A DNA stretch of 64,000 nucleotides from Oncomelania hupensis. Lineage: Eukaryota > Mollusca > Gastropoda > Littorinimorpha > Pomatiopsidae. Positions within the stretch are counted from its first letter, which is position 1; each line of letters begins with the position of its first letter. Below are positions 10,212-21,078 of the stretch, piece by piece. The position numbers and the translations under genes were made by a program. The notes under the pieces were generated by a model. That model was not told where the DNA came from and ran no database searches. It worked only from the letters and a program-made list of their open reading frames with translations. The DNA is taken from contig CM072513.1 in assembly GCA_036898135.1 (NCBI GenBank), positions 83,001,320-83,065,319 on the forward strand, given 5' to 3'.

Positions 10212-12093
10212 AGTCGAAGTCGAAACCTTTAATAGGATAATAGCATTAGGTCCTATGGACCTGTCTTACAGCTAGTCCTTAATAAAATTGTAAAATAAAA
10301 CAAAAAAATAATTAAAAAAAATTCAGAACAAACAAATAATTAACATAAAATTGATTTTAAACTAACACAAACCTTAACAATGGAAAGAATTTAAAAAAAT
10401 TACTAAGAAATGTAATGTACCGAAATACACATACTCCCTCCCCTCACCTCCCTCCAATACCCATTTCCTAGTCCCACTCTCCCCACCCCCTCCACCACAA
10501 CCACACACATAAACAAGCTAATTCACACATGAACAAATTAAATTGTCGCAAGATAGGAAAGAACAAAATGTATACAATCATCTGAAATATTAGGAGCAAG
10601 AGAAAATAGAAATTTGTGGAGTCTAATTTTAAACAATGATAATGATTTACTTTCCTTGATCTCTTGTGGGAGAGAATTCCATATACTTGGACCAGAATAT
10701 GACAGAGATGTTTTAAATATGTCTAAGCGTGGCTGTGGCAAGGTTAAATTATATCTGAAAAGTGAATAACGAGATGAAGGTTTGCTAAAAAGTACTTTTA
10801 AATAATCAGGAGCTCTATTGTTTCGTATTTTGTACATTAAAACGGCTTTATTGTAATTAAGGTGTTTGTTAAGGGGAAGCATATCAGCTAGTTTTAATTT
10901 TGAATCAGTTTTGATGGAAGTGTTGGAGATAAGCACTTTTGCAGCTCTGCGGTGAATAGAATTAATCTTTTTAAACAAGGCATCACTGCAGCCGTCCCAT
11001 ATTGTTGATGCATAATCAATGTGAGGTTTGATATAAGCATTATAAAAAAGCTTTTTAGCATCTGCAGTTATGATAGATTGAAGCTTAGACAACATAAATA
11101 ATTTTGTTGAGAGAGTTTTACAAAGATTTTTAATATGTGAACGCCAACTGAGTTTGTTGTCTACGAGGACGCCTAAAAGTTTATGAATTTTCACCTGTTT
11201 AATATTATTTCCATTCACGACTAAATCAAGAGAAAGCGGAACCCGCTGATGCTTTTGTCTAGTTGTTATTAACATTGCTTTTGATTTAGCTGGATTCAGT
11301 GACATATGATTTAACCTGCACCAATCAGCAACATTGTTAAGAGCACCTGATTGCTGAATTTCACCTATGTTCCTCCCCTGATTGTGCAATGTCGTGTCAT
11401 CAGCTAACATATGGCATTCAACAGAATTATCTGAGAGATGGAACGGTAAATCATTAATATAAATACAAAATAAAATAGGACCTAGAACCGATCCTTGAGG
11501 AACCCCATGCATTTTATGGCCTACAGAGGAATGTATTCCATGAACATGTACAAATTGCGTACGTTCATAAAGATAGGAACGAAACAAATTTAACGCAACT
11601 GAGCCACTGAGGTACAGTTCAGGTTTCTGAAGCAGTATGTGGTGATTGACGAGATCAAAAGCTTTGGAAAGATCAAGAAAAACAACTCCTGACAAAGTAG
11701 ATTTATTCATTGCAGAGAGCCATTTGTCAGTTAAAAGTGCCAGGGCAGTAGCACAAGAATGGTGGCTACGGAAACCAGATTGTAGATGATGGAAAAGGCC
11801 AAGATCATCCATGTATTTTGTAAGATGAGTGTGAATATGTCGTTCCAGAAGTTTTGAAAGTGTAGACAGCAGAGATATTGGCCGATAGTGATTAAGATCA
11901 GAACTGACTTTTGATTTAGGAAGGGGAATAACCTTAGCTTGTTTCCATGCAGTCGGAAATATATTTTGTACAATGCATAAATTGAAGATGTATGTAAGGA
12001 AATTAATAATATAAGGCACAGAAATTTTCAAGATCTTATTACTAATTTCATCTGAACCTGCCGATTTTTTATTTGTAAGTTTTGATATGTATT
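10212..12093 (-). mobile_element. LINE-2: 5'-truncated CR1/L2-like retrotransposon, copy 1
   Basis: The element reads on the minus strand from about 12093 to 10212. It holds an uninterrupted reverse transcriptase frame, a ~327-bp 3' UTR, a terminal hairpin AGGTCC-ATA-GGACCT (10248-10262), and the end GGTTTCGACTTC followed directly by TC repeats. Its 5' end also sits directly against a 70-bp (TC)n tract (12094-12164). The second copy at 45390-46103 has the same 3' end and the same TC flanks. The endonuclease region is missing. Lack of stop codons suggests a fairly recent insertion. Confidence 0.8.
10538..12090 (-). CDS. Reverse transcriptase of LINE-2 (N-terminally truncated)
   Basis: About 517 codons of open reverse transcriptase, starting at KYISKLTNKKSAGSDEI in the fingers. 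In order: WKQAKVIPLPKSK, NHYRPISLLSTLSKLLE, LQSGFRSHHSCATAL, VVFLDLSKAFDLVNHH (first catalytic Asp), GVPQGSVLGPILFCIYIND, and CHMLADDTTLH (catalytic ADD, near 11400). Then come the thumb (KLLGVLVDNKLSWRSHI), IKPHIDYASTIWDG and a C-terminal block with YKIRNNRAPDYL and SYSGPSIWNSLPQEI. The frame extends upstream to 12271 only through a TC microsatellite; those Ser/Leu residues are not part of the protein. No endonuclease remains, so it cannot be autonomous. L2/CR1-like is the likely clade. Confidence 0.82.
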
Positions 12094-12094
12094 T

Positions 12095-12164
<70 letters not shown>
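12094..12164. repeat. (GA)n microsatellite at the 5' junction of LINE-2
   Basis: Starts AGAGAGAAAG and runs as about 33 GA dinucleotides. It equals (TC)n on the strand of the LINE and meets the truncated LINE end. Confidence 0.95.
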
Positions 12165-12168
<4 letters not shown>

Positions 12169-12270
12169 TAAATGTCTTGGCACGCGCAAGTGCACTGTTG
12201 TGTTCGGAGCGGGAACGAAAGATTAGTACAAGACCCGTCCATGGCTTGACACAGGTAGCCGGCCATCTCA

Positions 12271-12923
12271 CATCCTATCCTGTCCTATCCTATCCTATTC
12301 AGCTTTCTTTGTCCTCAGCAACCCTCATGACTTCGCTCAGTGTCAAGCCAGTTTATTCTCCAATGTTATCATCCCATCTCTTTTTCTGTCCCCCTCTTCT
12401 TCTGCCTCCATGCACCGTGCCTTACAGGATGGTCTTTGCAAGGCCTGATGATCTGGTGAGGTGGCCTAACCATCGGATTTTCCGTTTCTTCGCTATTGTG
12501 AGCATGTCATCGTGTTTCCAATGGCTTGTGTGATGGTCTATCGGACTTCGTCGTTGGTGATGTGCTGGGTATAGGAAATGCCCAGAAGTCTTCGGTAGCA
12601 CCTCATCACCATGCTTTGTATTCTTCGTTGTAGGTCTGCTGTGAGAGTCCATGTTTCGCAAGCGTACAGGAAGATGGAGATGACAAGGGAGTGCACCAGC
12701 CTTACCTTGTAGTGTAGACTGATGGTCCTGTCTTTCCAAATGGACTTCAACCTTGTCAAGGCAGCAGTTGTTTGTGCGATCCTTGAGAGGACTTCATGTC
12801 GGGACCCATTCTGACACAATGGCTCCTAAATATTTGAAGCTATGCACTGCGTTGAGGGATTGGCCTTGGACTTTGATGTCCGTGTTTATGCCATTGGTGT
12901 TGTTGGTTATCATTTTGATCTTC
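12271..12923 (-). pseudogene. RTE fragment, copy B (RT C-terminus)
   Basis: Minus-strand fragment matching the last ~700 bp of the RTE at 1212-4557. From the low-coordinate end it begins with the (CCTAT)n tail, but the stop-codon region is deleted: the tail joins directly to the segment encoding the basic C-terminus. RT-thumb pieces are visible in three frames (for example SRHEVLSRIAQTTAALTRLK, IFLYACETWTLTADLQ, GISYTQHITNDEVR). The 5' end stops at the segment that corresponds to the NNTNG region of RT. Frameshifted and inactive. Confidence 0.85.
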
Positions 12924-13123
12924 GCTTACATACGCCGTTTGCAGTAAGGCAACTAGATTGACCACAACCTATGTTATCTAATGATGGATATGATGACGAT
13001 GACGAGGCAATATCAGTATGGCGTCGTCTCCCCATTAGCACATGTTATCAATTCGCATAGCCAAAACAACGAAAACGAAATCTCAACAACAACAACAACA
13101 ACAACAAAAAAACACAAAAAAAA

Positions 13124-13438
13124 GGAGCGTGGTGGCCAAGTGGTCTAAGGCGGGACTAACTTGCCTTGTCCACAGGCCAGAAACTAATGGCTCTTGACAG
13201 GTGTGGGATCGATCCAGCATCTGGGCGTTATGTTTCTCCAAATATTATTTATTTTCGACTCGGGCAACGTCTCGGGGGTTTTCTCCGGGTACTCCGCTTT
13301 ACCCCCCCCCCTCCCCCCAGCAAACTTTCAGAACACAACTAATGTTAGGTAGGTTGGGTTTGGGCGCGCCACAGTCTGCGACTGCACCTTCCAAGGGGAG
13401 GCGGCCCAGATTTTTCAGATAAAATAGAATAATAAAAT
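13124..13438 (+). mobile_element. tRNA-derived SINE, family S2 (tRNA-Leu-like head), copy 1
   Basis: The head contains GTGGCCAAGTGGTCTAAGGC, matching a tRNA-Leu-type A box, and a B-box-like GGGATCGATCC (degenerate). The body ends near AATAATAAAATG. A second copy at 55651-55862 shares the head, the segment CATCTGGGCGTTATG and the motif GTTAGGTAGGT-GGGTTT-GGCGCGCCAC. Body length and tail differ between copies. It is a SINE and not a tRNA gene: no acceptor stem or anticodon arm can be drawn. Confidence 0.75.
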
Positions 13439-13466
13439 GTCAACAACAAAAAAATCGATAATTGTG

Positions 13467-13844
13467 GGGTGGCCTGGTGGCGCAGTGGATTAGTGGCCGG
13501 TTTCCTATGCCGAAGGTCGCGGGTTCGATTCCCGCAAGAGGCGGACGTATGTGACTTAGGTACGAGACTACTGAGGTCACCGAGGGTTTTTCTCCGGGTA
13601 CTCTGGTACCCTCCCTCCATTTAGTAAGGGTATTGGATGCAGTCAATATGAAAATTTCAAAAATAAAAATTCGATTGCCCTTCTGTCTTCTACACCACAT
13701 GTTTGAGTGATAGACGTGAGTGCGTTGTGAGTGTGAGAGTGGGTGAAACATGTGAACGTGTATGTTAGTACAGATCGCCGCGCTTTGAGTCTGACTGGTG
13801 ATTTGGAAAAAAAACGCGTATATAGAATTCATGCCTTCTTCTTC

Positions 13845-13930
<86 letters not shown>
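13467..13930 (+). mobile_element. tRNA-derived SINE, family S1 with (ATT)n tail, copy 1
   Basis: The head has A box TGGCGCAGTGGATTAGTGG (13478-13496) and a perfect B box GGTTCGATTCC (13522-13532), the internal Pol III promoter. The body includes GTGACTTAGGTACGAGACTA and AAAAATAAAAATTCGATT. It ends GATCGCCGCGCTTTGAG followed by CGCGTATATAGAATTCATGCC and a TTC/TTA repeat tail to 13930. Copies at 62214-62681 and, 5'-truncated, at 56937-57222 agree along the whole length. The tRNA of origin is not certain. A hAT relic inserted right against the tail. Confidence 0.87.
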
Positions 13931-13932
13931 GG

Positions 13933-14806
13933 CAGGGTTGGAATATTTAACAATTTAGCTAATTAAATTTTTGGTTAAAGAACATTTAACGCGTTAATGT
14001 TTTTAAAAAGGAAAAAAAAAATGCCACGAATTAAAAATAAAAGTAACGATTATTGATTTCTTTCGTTAAAAATTTCGTTACTTCAGTTTGATTTTCCGCC
14101 ACGAAAAACAGGTGCCTATGCGCGAAGCCGGTTTGACCCAGTTGCAGTTAGTTTGAGGCAGTTTGGATTAGCGTATGTAGACATTGCCGCTACCTACCCT
14201 GCGTCAGTTCATATAAAATTTTGAGATCGTGAAAAGAAGATGGCTTCCTGCAGTGATTCAAGTGATGAAAGTTTGCCAAAATGTTTTGAAGCGTTTATGG
14301 AATACTTCGACTTTGTTTGAGGAAAGTCAGCCGAGACGTTCATTTTTAAATGCAAACAGGGGGCTGTGCACTAGAAATTTTAGCCCAACGAAAGACAGCG
14401 ACAAACCTGACAAATGCTTGGAAGGGGTGTGAATGAGTGTTGCAAGGACAGGTTAGAAAAGAATCAGTCTAATATCTCTATTCTTGTTGTTAATAAAATA
14501 TCAAATCAAATCACATTATGTGTTCTTTATTTTGTTTTCAGTGTGTTCATAGATTACATGGGTTCTAACACAAGTTGTGTGTATTTTTTTAAAACTGCAT
14601 ACCACTTTTTTTGGTCGGAGCTGAGCAATTTAAATAATCGTTCATGTATTTAACGCAAATTTATTTCTTTAAAAAAAATAATTTTAAATTTTCAATTTTT
14701 TTTAAATTTTCAAAAAAATTAAAGAATTTTTTTTTTTAACGTTTTACCCAAATTAAAGAAATTTTATTTCTTTACAGAAAAAAAAAAGTAAAGACTATCA
14801 ACCCTG
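13933..14806 (+). mobile_element. hAT-type DNA transposon relic with BED-finger remnant
   Basis: Termini CAGGGTTG (13933-13940) and CAACCCTG (14799-14806) are inverted repeats, and CAGGG is a common hAT end. The flanking octamers ATTATAGG (13925-13932) and AGTATAGG (14807-14814) match at 7 of 8 positions, as expected for the 8-bp hAT target duplication. Inside, from about 14240, broken frames read CSDSSDESLPKCFEAFMEYF and then ETFIFKCKQGAVH, resembling the N-terminal acidic stretch and zinc-binding BED finger of a hAT transposase. No catalytic domain remains, so this is a deletion derivative of 874 bp. Confidence 0.65.
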
Positions 14807-14814
14807 AGTATAGG

Positions 14815-15080
14815 AAACAAAATTTAATAAATAAAATAATAATAAATAGGCCCTACGTAAATAAATAATTAACATAAATACATAAATTTTAAATAATTTA
14901 TAAACATAAATAGCTAAATAAAATAAAATACATGCAAGAATGTCTAGTGCCCGGCCACCTGGCAGGGCCTGGTGATTGGAGGCCAGAAGAAAGAAAATAC
15001 AAAGCGTGGTCACAAAACACGATTTATCAATTTGTATTTGAATGGACACTGTGCAATGTACTGCGTCCTTGTATATTGAG
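14815..15080. other. AT-rich stretch, no gene seen
   Basis: AATAAATAA-rich low-complexity sequence grading into the 29-bp minisatellite. Confidence 0.6.
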
Positions 15081-15082
15081 TG

Positions 15083-15705
15083 GTGTGTGACCATAAGGTC
15101 CTTGTGGAGTGGTGTGTGACCATAAGGTCCTTGTACAGTGGTGTGTGACCATAAGGTCCTTGTACAGTGGTGTGTGACCCTAAGGTCCTTGTACAGTAGT
15201 GTGTGACCCTAAGGTCCTTGTAGAGTGGTGTGTGACCCTAAGGTCCTTGTAGAGTGGTGTGTGACCCTAAGGTTCTTGTACAGTAGTGTGTGACCCTAAG
15301 GTCCTTGTAGAGTGGTGTGTGACCCTAAGGTCCTTGTACAGTAGTGTGTGACCCTAAGGTCCTTGTAGAGTGGTGTGTGACCCTAAGGTCCTTGTACAGT
15401 GGTGTGTGACCCTAAGGTCCTTGTACAGTAGTGTGTGACCCTAAGGTCCTTGTAGAGTGGTGTGTGACCCTAAGGTCCTTGTAGAGTGGTGTGTGACCCT
15501 AAGGTTCTTGTACAGTAGTGTGTGACCCTAAGGTCCTTGTACAGTAGTGTGTGACCCTAAGGTCCTTGTACAGTGGTGTGTGACCCTAAGGTCCTTGTAC
15601 AGTGGTGTGTGACCATAAGGTCCTTGTACAGTGGTGTGTTACCATAAGGTCCTTATACAGTGGTGTGTTACCATAAGGTCCTTATACAGTGGTGTGTTAC
15701 CATAA
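15083..15705. repeat. 29-bp minisatellite, about 21 copies
   Basis: Unit contains GTGTGTGACC(C/A)TAAGGTCCTT. Copies vary at a few fixed sites (GTACAGT/GTAGAGT, GTGGTG/GTAGTG, CCTTA at the distal end). Very homogeneous, so recently amplified or homogenised. Confidence 0.97.
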
Positions 15706-16144
15706 AGTCCTCTCTGTCATTTCATGAAGCGTCACAGCGGGAGAACAAAGCGCTGTGTTGGCCAGGTAGGTCGGTAGGTCGGGCACCGGTCAAGGATGTC
15801 TGTGTTGTCTTCTGGGCCTTTTGATGTACTTTGCTGGAGTTGTGCTTGTTGTAATAAGCAGTGTGTTCTTAATACCATAAACAAGCGAGTTACTTCCCTT
15901 GACTGTGAGATGAGCAGTTTGAACTGGTGAGCGAATGCATAGGCTGGTACGTAAACGTACCGAAATTGCATAATCCTCTCGGGAACCCTCTTTTCAGGCA
16001 GATCCTTCGGCCCCCGACCAAAAGCTCCTCGGATTGACTTTCAAACAAAGAAATCGGTTAAACTGATGCTTTTTTAAATCTCTGAACTAACTTCCCGCCT
16101 TCCAAATATGATGCTTATCGGCGATCGTTTTGTGGGATTCCGAT

Positions 16145-16146
<2 letters not shown>

Positions 16147-16224
<78 letters not shown>

Positions 16225-16310
16225 CATTCTTATATAGCGCTTTACCAGCTCAAGAGCTGCTCAAGGCGCTGGCTGATACAGGATTTAACTCAAACCTATA
16301 CACTATGGTT
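16147..16310 (-). mobile_element. SINE 3' part, family S3, with (ATT)n tail
   Basis: On the minus strand: GAGTTAAATCCTGTATC, CCAGCGCCTTGAGCAGC, a loop, AGCGCTATATAAGAATGATT, then about 25 AAT trinucleotides (16147-16221). The same block order is found at 17910 and 51790. The tRNA-like head is not recognisable beyond about 16310. Confidence 0.65.
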
Positions 16311-16546
16311 GATGGTTGTTTTCAGTGTATAGTTTATATATGGATAGTGATAATGGTATGATGCACGTTTCCTTCGTTCTCAGTGCATCGGGAGTAAGAA
16401 GAGAACAAAGACCTTTATGCCTGTACATCTGTGAGGATATCTGGAGTCAGTTTAGCATGTTCCTCATGCACAACGCTTTCTTGTCGGCACCTTGGGCGTA
16501 ATGCAGGAAATAGCCGAGTCTGCCACCTGTGCTCTTCATACTCTCT

Positions 16547-17190
16547 AGAGGTAACTCTAACGAGCAAGGAATAGGCCTAGAGGTAACTCTAACGAGCAAG
16601 GAATAGGCCTAGAGGTAACTCTAACGAGCAAGGAATAGGCCTAGAGGTAACTCTAACGAGCAAGGAATAGGCCTAGAGCTAACTCTAACGAGCAAGGAAT
16701 AGGCCTAGAGGTCACTCTAACGAGCAAGGAATAGACCTAGAGGTCACTCTAACGAGCAAGGAATAGACCTAGAGGTAACTCTAACGAGCAAGGAATAGGC
16801 CTAGAGGTAACTCTAACGAGCAAGGAATAGGCCTAGAGGTCACTCTAACGAGCAAGGAATAGGCCTAGAGGTCACTCTAACGAGCAAGGAATAGGCCTAG
16901 AGGTCACTCTAACGAGCAAGGAATAGGCCTAGAGGTAAATCTAACGAGCAAGGAATAGGCCTAGAGGTCACTCTAACGAGCAAGGAATAGGCCTAGAGGT
17001 CACTCTAACGAGCAAGGAATAGGCCTAGAGGTCACTCTAACGAGCAAGGAATAGGCCTAGAGGTAAATCTAACGAGCAAGGAATAGGCCTAGAGGTAACT
17101 CCAACGAGCAAGCAATAGGCCTAGAGGTCAATCTAACGAGCGAGGAATAGGCCTAGAGGTCACTCTAACGAGCGAGGAATAGGCCTATTT
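16547..17190. repeat. 32-bp minisatellite, 20 copies
   Basis: Unit contains CTCTAACGAGCAAGGAATAG and the palindrome TAGGCCTA. Variants AACTC, CACTC and AAATC alternate between copies. Last copies differ by GCGAGG. Confidence 0.97.
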
Positions 17191-17299
17191 AAAGACTAGA
17201 CCTATTGTGTTGTTCTTGGCGGTGGTGCTGTTGTTGTTGCTGTTACTGTTTTTATGGAGATGACGTAAGCCTAACTGTTTTTCCTTCTGTACTCTTTCT

Positions 17300-17458
17300 G
17301 CTAGCCATGCATAACATTTAGTATTTTCTGTCTACTTCATGCATGACATTTAGTACTTCATGCATGACATTTAGCATTTTCTGTCTACTTCATGCATGAC
17401 ATTTCGCATTTTCTGTCTACTTCAAGCATGGCATTTAGTATTTTCTGTCTACTTCACA
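17300..17458. repeat. Irregular ~35-bp tandem repeat
   Basis: Repeats of ATTTTCTGTCTACTTCA followed by (T/A)GCATG(A/G)CATTT; one copy lacks the first half. Confidence 0.85.
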
Positions 17459-17790
17459 TCGCTTCTTCTTTTTGCCCTTTTGGCTCCATTCTTTGACTTT
17501 ATAGATGACTATTTGCTGGTTTGCAGTGTGGATCTAAGTGCCCACTGATGTTACAAGGTAGGCTGTGTCATAAAAATCTTGGCGCATTGTAATTTTATGG
17601 TAACCAGCAACACGCAAAGTTCCAACAAGCACAATGGAAACAATAATAATTGGCTGTCTTGAAATCTATCAGATCTATCAAGGTAGTTTAGTGATCATGG
17701 CGGGGAAGCACTGATCAGCTTGACGTCTTGGAAGCAATTGTTGTGATTGCTGGACCTGGCCAGGTCCTTGAGGAGCGTTTTGAGCTAGCA

Positions 17791-17958
17791 TGGGATAGCT
17801 CAGTGGTCAGAGCGCACGACTTGTGTGAGTGCGTCTTGGGCGACGTGGGTTCGAATCCTGACTTCAGCAAACTATTGTGTGATTGCTGGATATTACGGGC
17901 CAGCGCCTTGAGAAGCTCTCTGAGCTTGTAAGTGCGCTGTATAAGAGAAATCTTTCTT
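17791..17958 (+). mobile_element. tRNA-derived SINE, family S3
   Basis: Head: TAGCTCAGTGGTCAGAGCGC (A box) and GGTTCGAATCC (perfect B box, 17848-17858). Tail region: CCAGCGCCTTGAGAAGCTC, a short loop, GTGCGCTGTATAAGAGAAATC, then T-rich sequence. At about 168 bp this is the shortest copy in the window with both head and core, which defines the family layout. Confidence 0.8.
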
Positions 17959-18654
17959 TTTTTTAGATGAAAAAAAAACCCAGTGTACTTGCTTTCCTCA
18001 CATTTTCTCTTAACAACATAGCAAAAGCAAAACAAGTATTTGATGACTGTCACCTTTTAATTGTAAATCCCTATCTAATTGCCAGCAAACCGCCAAATGT
18101 AATTTAATGAGTAACGGAAACACTTAAAAGGACTGGTGGCTTATTAAGTCCCTCTGAACTGAACTGAAACTAACTGAACTGAACAAAAGTATTGTACTTG
18201 TTTTGGGCACATTCTCTCTTCACAACGGTAACTTTGTTGACTTGAATAGAGAGGATTGTGAAACCCGCTTAGACCGAATATGTATATTATTTTGCCTTTG
18301 TCATACCACCATAGGTCACCATTTCTTTTGTTACTTTGAATATAACCGCCTATTACCCACAAAGTTAAAAAGTTTAAACACTGACCTTGAAGGGACTGTC
18401 AAGGTGAAACTGAACACCGTAACCTATATTTGTATGACATGAGTGTATTGCCCTTGTGTGAGTTGTATTGGGTATGCCACGCGCCATTCTCAAAGGATCG
18501 GCTGTATGCTCTGTGGCCAAAATCACCCCTGCTCGGAAATTGGAGACTCACTGCTATTTACAGTTTAATGACAAGGGGAGAAGAAGAAGGAGAAAAAGAA
18601 GGAAAATGGAGAAGGAAGATTAAGATGAAGAAGACGAAGAAGGAGGAGGAGGAA

Positions 18655-18960
18655 AGGAGATGAAAGAGAAGTAGACACAACAGGAGGAGGAAAGGAGAAG
18701 AAAGAGAAGTAGACACAACAGGAGAAGGAAAGGAGATGAAAGAGAAGTAGACACAACAGGAGAAGGAAAGGAGATGAAAGAGAAGTAGACACAACAGGAG
18801 AAGGAAAGGAGATGAAAGAGAAGTAGACACAACAGGAGAAGGAAAGGAGATGAAAGAGAAGTAGACACAACAGGAGGAGGAAAGGAGATGAAAGAGAAGT
18901 AGACACAACAGGAGAAGGAAAGGAGATGAAAGAGAAGTAGACACAACAGGAGGAGGAAAG
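18655..18960. repeat. 38-bp purine-rich minisatellite, about 8 copies
   Basis: Unit contains GAGAAGTAGACACAACAGGA. Because 38 is not a multiple of three, all three minus-strand frames stay open and give look-alike Ser/Phe/Leu-rich ORFs, which are artefacts. Confidence 0.96.
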
Positions 18961-19106
18961 GAAAAAGCATGTGTTGCCGAGCGGAGTACTTGACTCCCGC
19001 CTCTCGACCACCACCTTGAGAACACGGCCACCACCTTGAGAACACGGCCAGACTCGAGCTGTTACTTCTATTTATTCCTCGTAAGGCAGACATTAAAATA
19101 TTTGCC

Positions 19107-19629
19107 CAGGGATGTTGCTAGAAAAATTTTTCTTCGGCGATTTGGCCGAAACAGTCGTCAAACTTTCGGCTTTTTACAGAAAGTTTCGGCTCTCTCTTAC
19201 AAAGCAGTCTCACATGTTAATTTTGGGGGACTAGATTCACTACGTTAACGTGCACCCTCCACCTCCATATATCAAAGGTGTTCTGTGGATGCATATCTTT
19301 GTAATAAAACATAATTTTAAGAGTAGAATAAGAACATTGAAAATAAATTTTATTTTCCTAAATTTTAGACACACAAAAACAATAAAAAGTTTAACTGTCC
19401 CTTGACAGACCACAATACTGTCAGAGTTTCTGGGTTTAACCTGAGTAATTATCGAATCCTCACTTAAACTGCAAGCGTACAGCACAGGAATATCGCAAAA
19501 ATGGACAAAACCGAGCCGATTCACCAGTGAAAACTTCGGCTCGGCGAGCCGACATGACAGACAGTTTATCGGTTTTTTAAATTAAAATTTCGGCTAAAAG
19601 CCGAAGATCCGACCCAAACGACATCCCTG
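19107..19629. mobile_element. Non-autonomous DNA transposon (MITE) with TTCGGC subterminal repeats
   Basis: Ends CAGGGATGT and ACATCCCTG are 9-bp inverted repeats. The pentamer TTGCC flanks both sides (19102-19106 and 19630-19634). Near each end sits a palindrome, TTCGGC-GATTTG-GCCGAA at 19133-19150 and TTTCGGCTAAAAGCCGAA near 19600. More TTCGGCT motifs in both orientations lie between. The interior is AT-rich and non-coding. CAGGG ends suggest a hAT relationship; a 5-bp duplication is shorter than the usual 8 bp. Transposase must come from elsewhere. Confidence 0.7.
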
Positions 19630-19639
19630 TTGCCATGCA

Positions 19640-21075
19640 AGGCGGTGAAGCGTGTTAGTAGTAAACCGGTTTGTTTGCTATTAGTGCCACGACACTCTCT
19701 GCAAAGTCACTGCCATTGACTTACATAAAATGCCTGCCGACAATGTAGTCCCGCTCACCACCAAAAGCAGAAGACGAATGGTCAGCCGGGGAGAACAAAT
19801 GTCGTGTCGCCTTGTCCTGCATAACCCAATGGCCACTCCAAAAGATTCTGCAAGCAGGAGCCACCCAATGCTAGTTTAACCAACAAATGTAAGGTAGACA
19901 ACCTCTCTCCCAAGCTTGAACCAGTGGCCTCCCTCTCCACCACACAAACACCAGCACACATTTAGCACACAGACAAAAACCAATCACCTGAAAGAGAAAT
20001 AGGATAGACGATGGGTGTTTGGGTGTTGGTGTGTGGGCGTGAGTGCCCTAACCATCGTGAACATTGTCCACGGAGCACAAGTGGGAGGGGAGGCAATCCT
20101 CTTCACAGGAGTAGTGGAACAAACTAAAGGTCAAGTCATCCTGATCGGTCTCACTGACCATGCAAATCTCACCTCCAGCCAGCCACACCGGTATCGCTGA
20201 CACTATCAAAAACTGCAGTGAAGCTTTCTTTAACAGACCCGCTCAGGCGGAGGACCAAATCAAGATATAATTCCAGACGTCAGCTTGCTGTCCAAAGCGC
20301 ACTGTCAAACGCCACGGACAACTGAGGCACATGATGGATCGTGATGTAGGCCTGCGTATTTCAGCCTGTCGTCTGCTCTTTAGACCCAGTAGTGTAACGT
20401 GCCACTGCAACGACGCGGGGATGTGAACCATCGATGAAAGAGTCATAACAGAAAGTCGACTTATGTTTGACCATTGTTTGACTCGTTTGCTTTGCATGAG
20501 AAGAGAGAAGAAGAGGAGAATTAACAGGTTGTCAGGATGGCTGTAAGCACGCCATAAGTGCTACATTTTGAACACAAAGACACAAGACGGGGAAGGTGCC
20601 ACAGTAAGCTCCGCACTTACAAAACAGACATTGATAGATCAGCGACACCACCTCCTCCCTCTCTATTTCCCTCCTCCCTCACACCCCTCACTCTTACACA
20701 CTTCTGCCGCCCTCACACCTCACACCTCACCGCTAAGTTTGGTTTAGACCATAACCCAAAGAAGCCACAGAAACACAGCCTATCAAGCCCATAAGCCCAT
20801 TAAGCGTTACTTACAATCCAAGTCAACTAGCGCATCGGATCGGCGTTTTAAATAACAGTCTTAACTTTGAATATGAAACTGCCATCTTAAAGACTGTCTA
20901 TCAGATGAACAAATTATTTGTTACTTACATTCTAACCGAGTTTCGAAAACGAATATGATTGTTTAAAATAAATTGTTGAACACTGATTATAAAATTGGTA
21001 AAGGACTATGCTTGTGTTCCCCTAAATTTAGGTCTATACTTGAGAAACAGAGCTGGAGAATATCTAGGGCTAGAG
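19640..21075. other. No recognisable gene
   Basis: Unique-looking sequence of average composition. Open frames of 61-84 codons lack codon-level or domain support. Confidence 0.5.
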
Positions 21076-21078
21076 GAA

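Noticed and set aside
12091..12271. N-terminal 60 residues of the LINE-2 frame
   Set aside because: They are translated from a TC microsatellite and unrelated flank; homology starts at KYISKLTNKKSAG.
13478..13540. True tRNA gene
   Set aside because: A and B boxes are perfect but no acceptor or anticodon stem forms and the unit continues into a repeated SINE body; same for 17791 and 62222.
18558..19093. Three overlapping ~150-codon minus frames rich in Ser/Phe/Leu
   Set aside because: All three frames are open because of a 38-bp purine-rich repeat.
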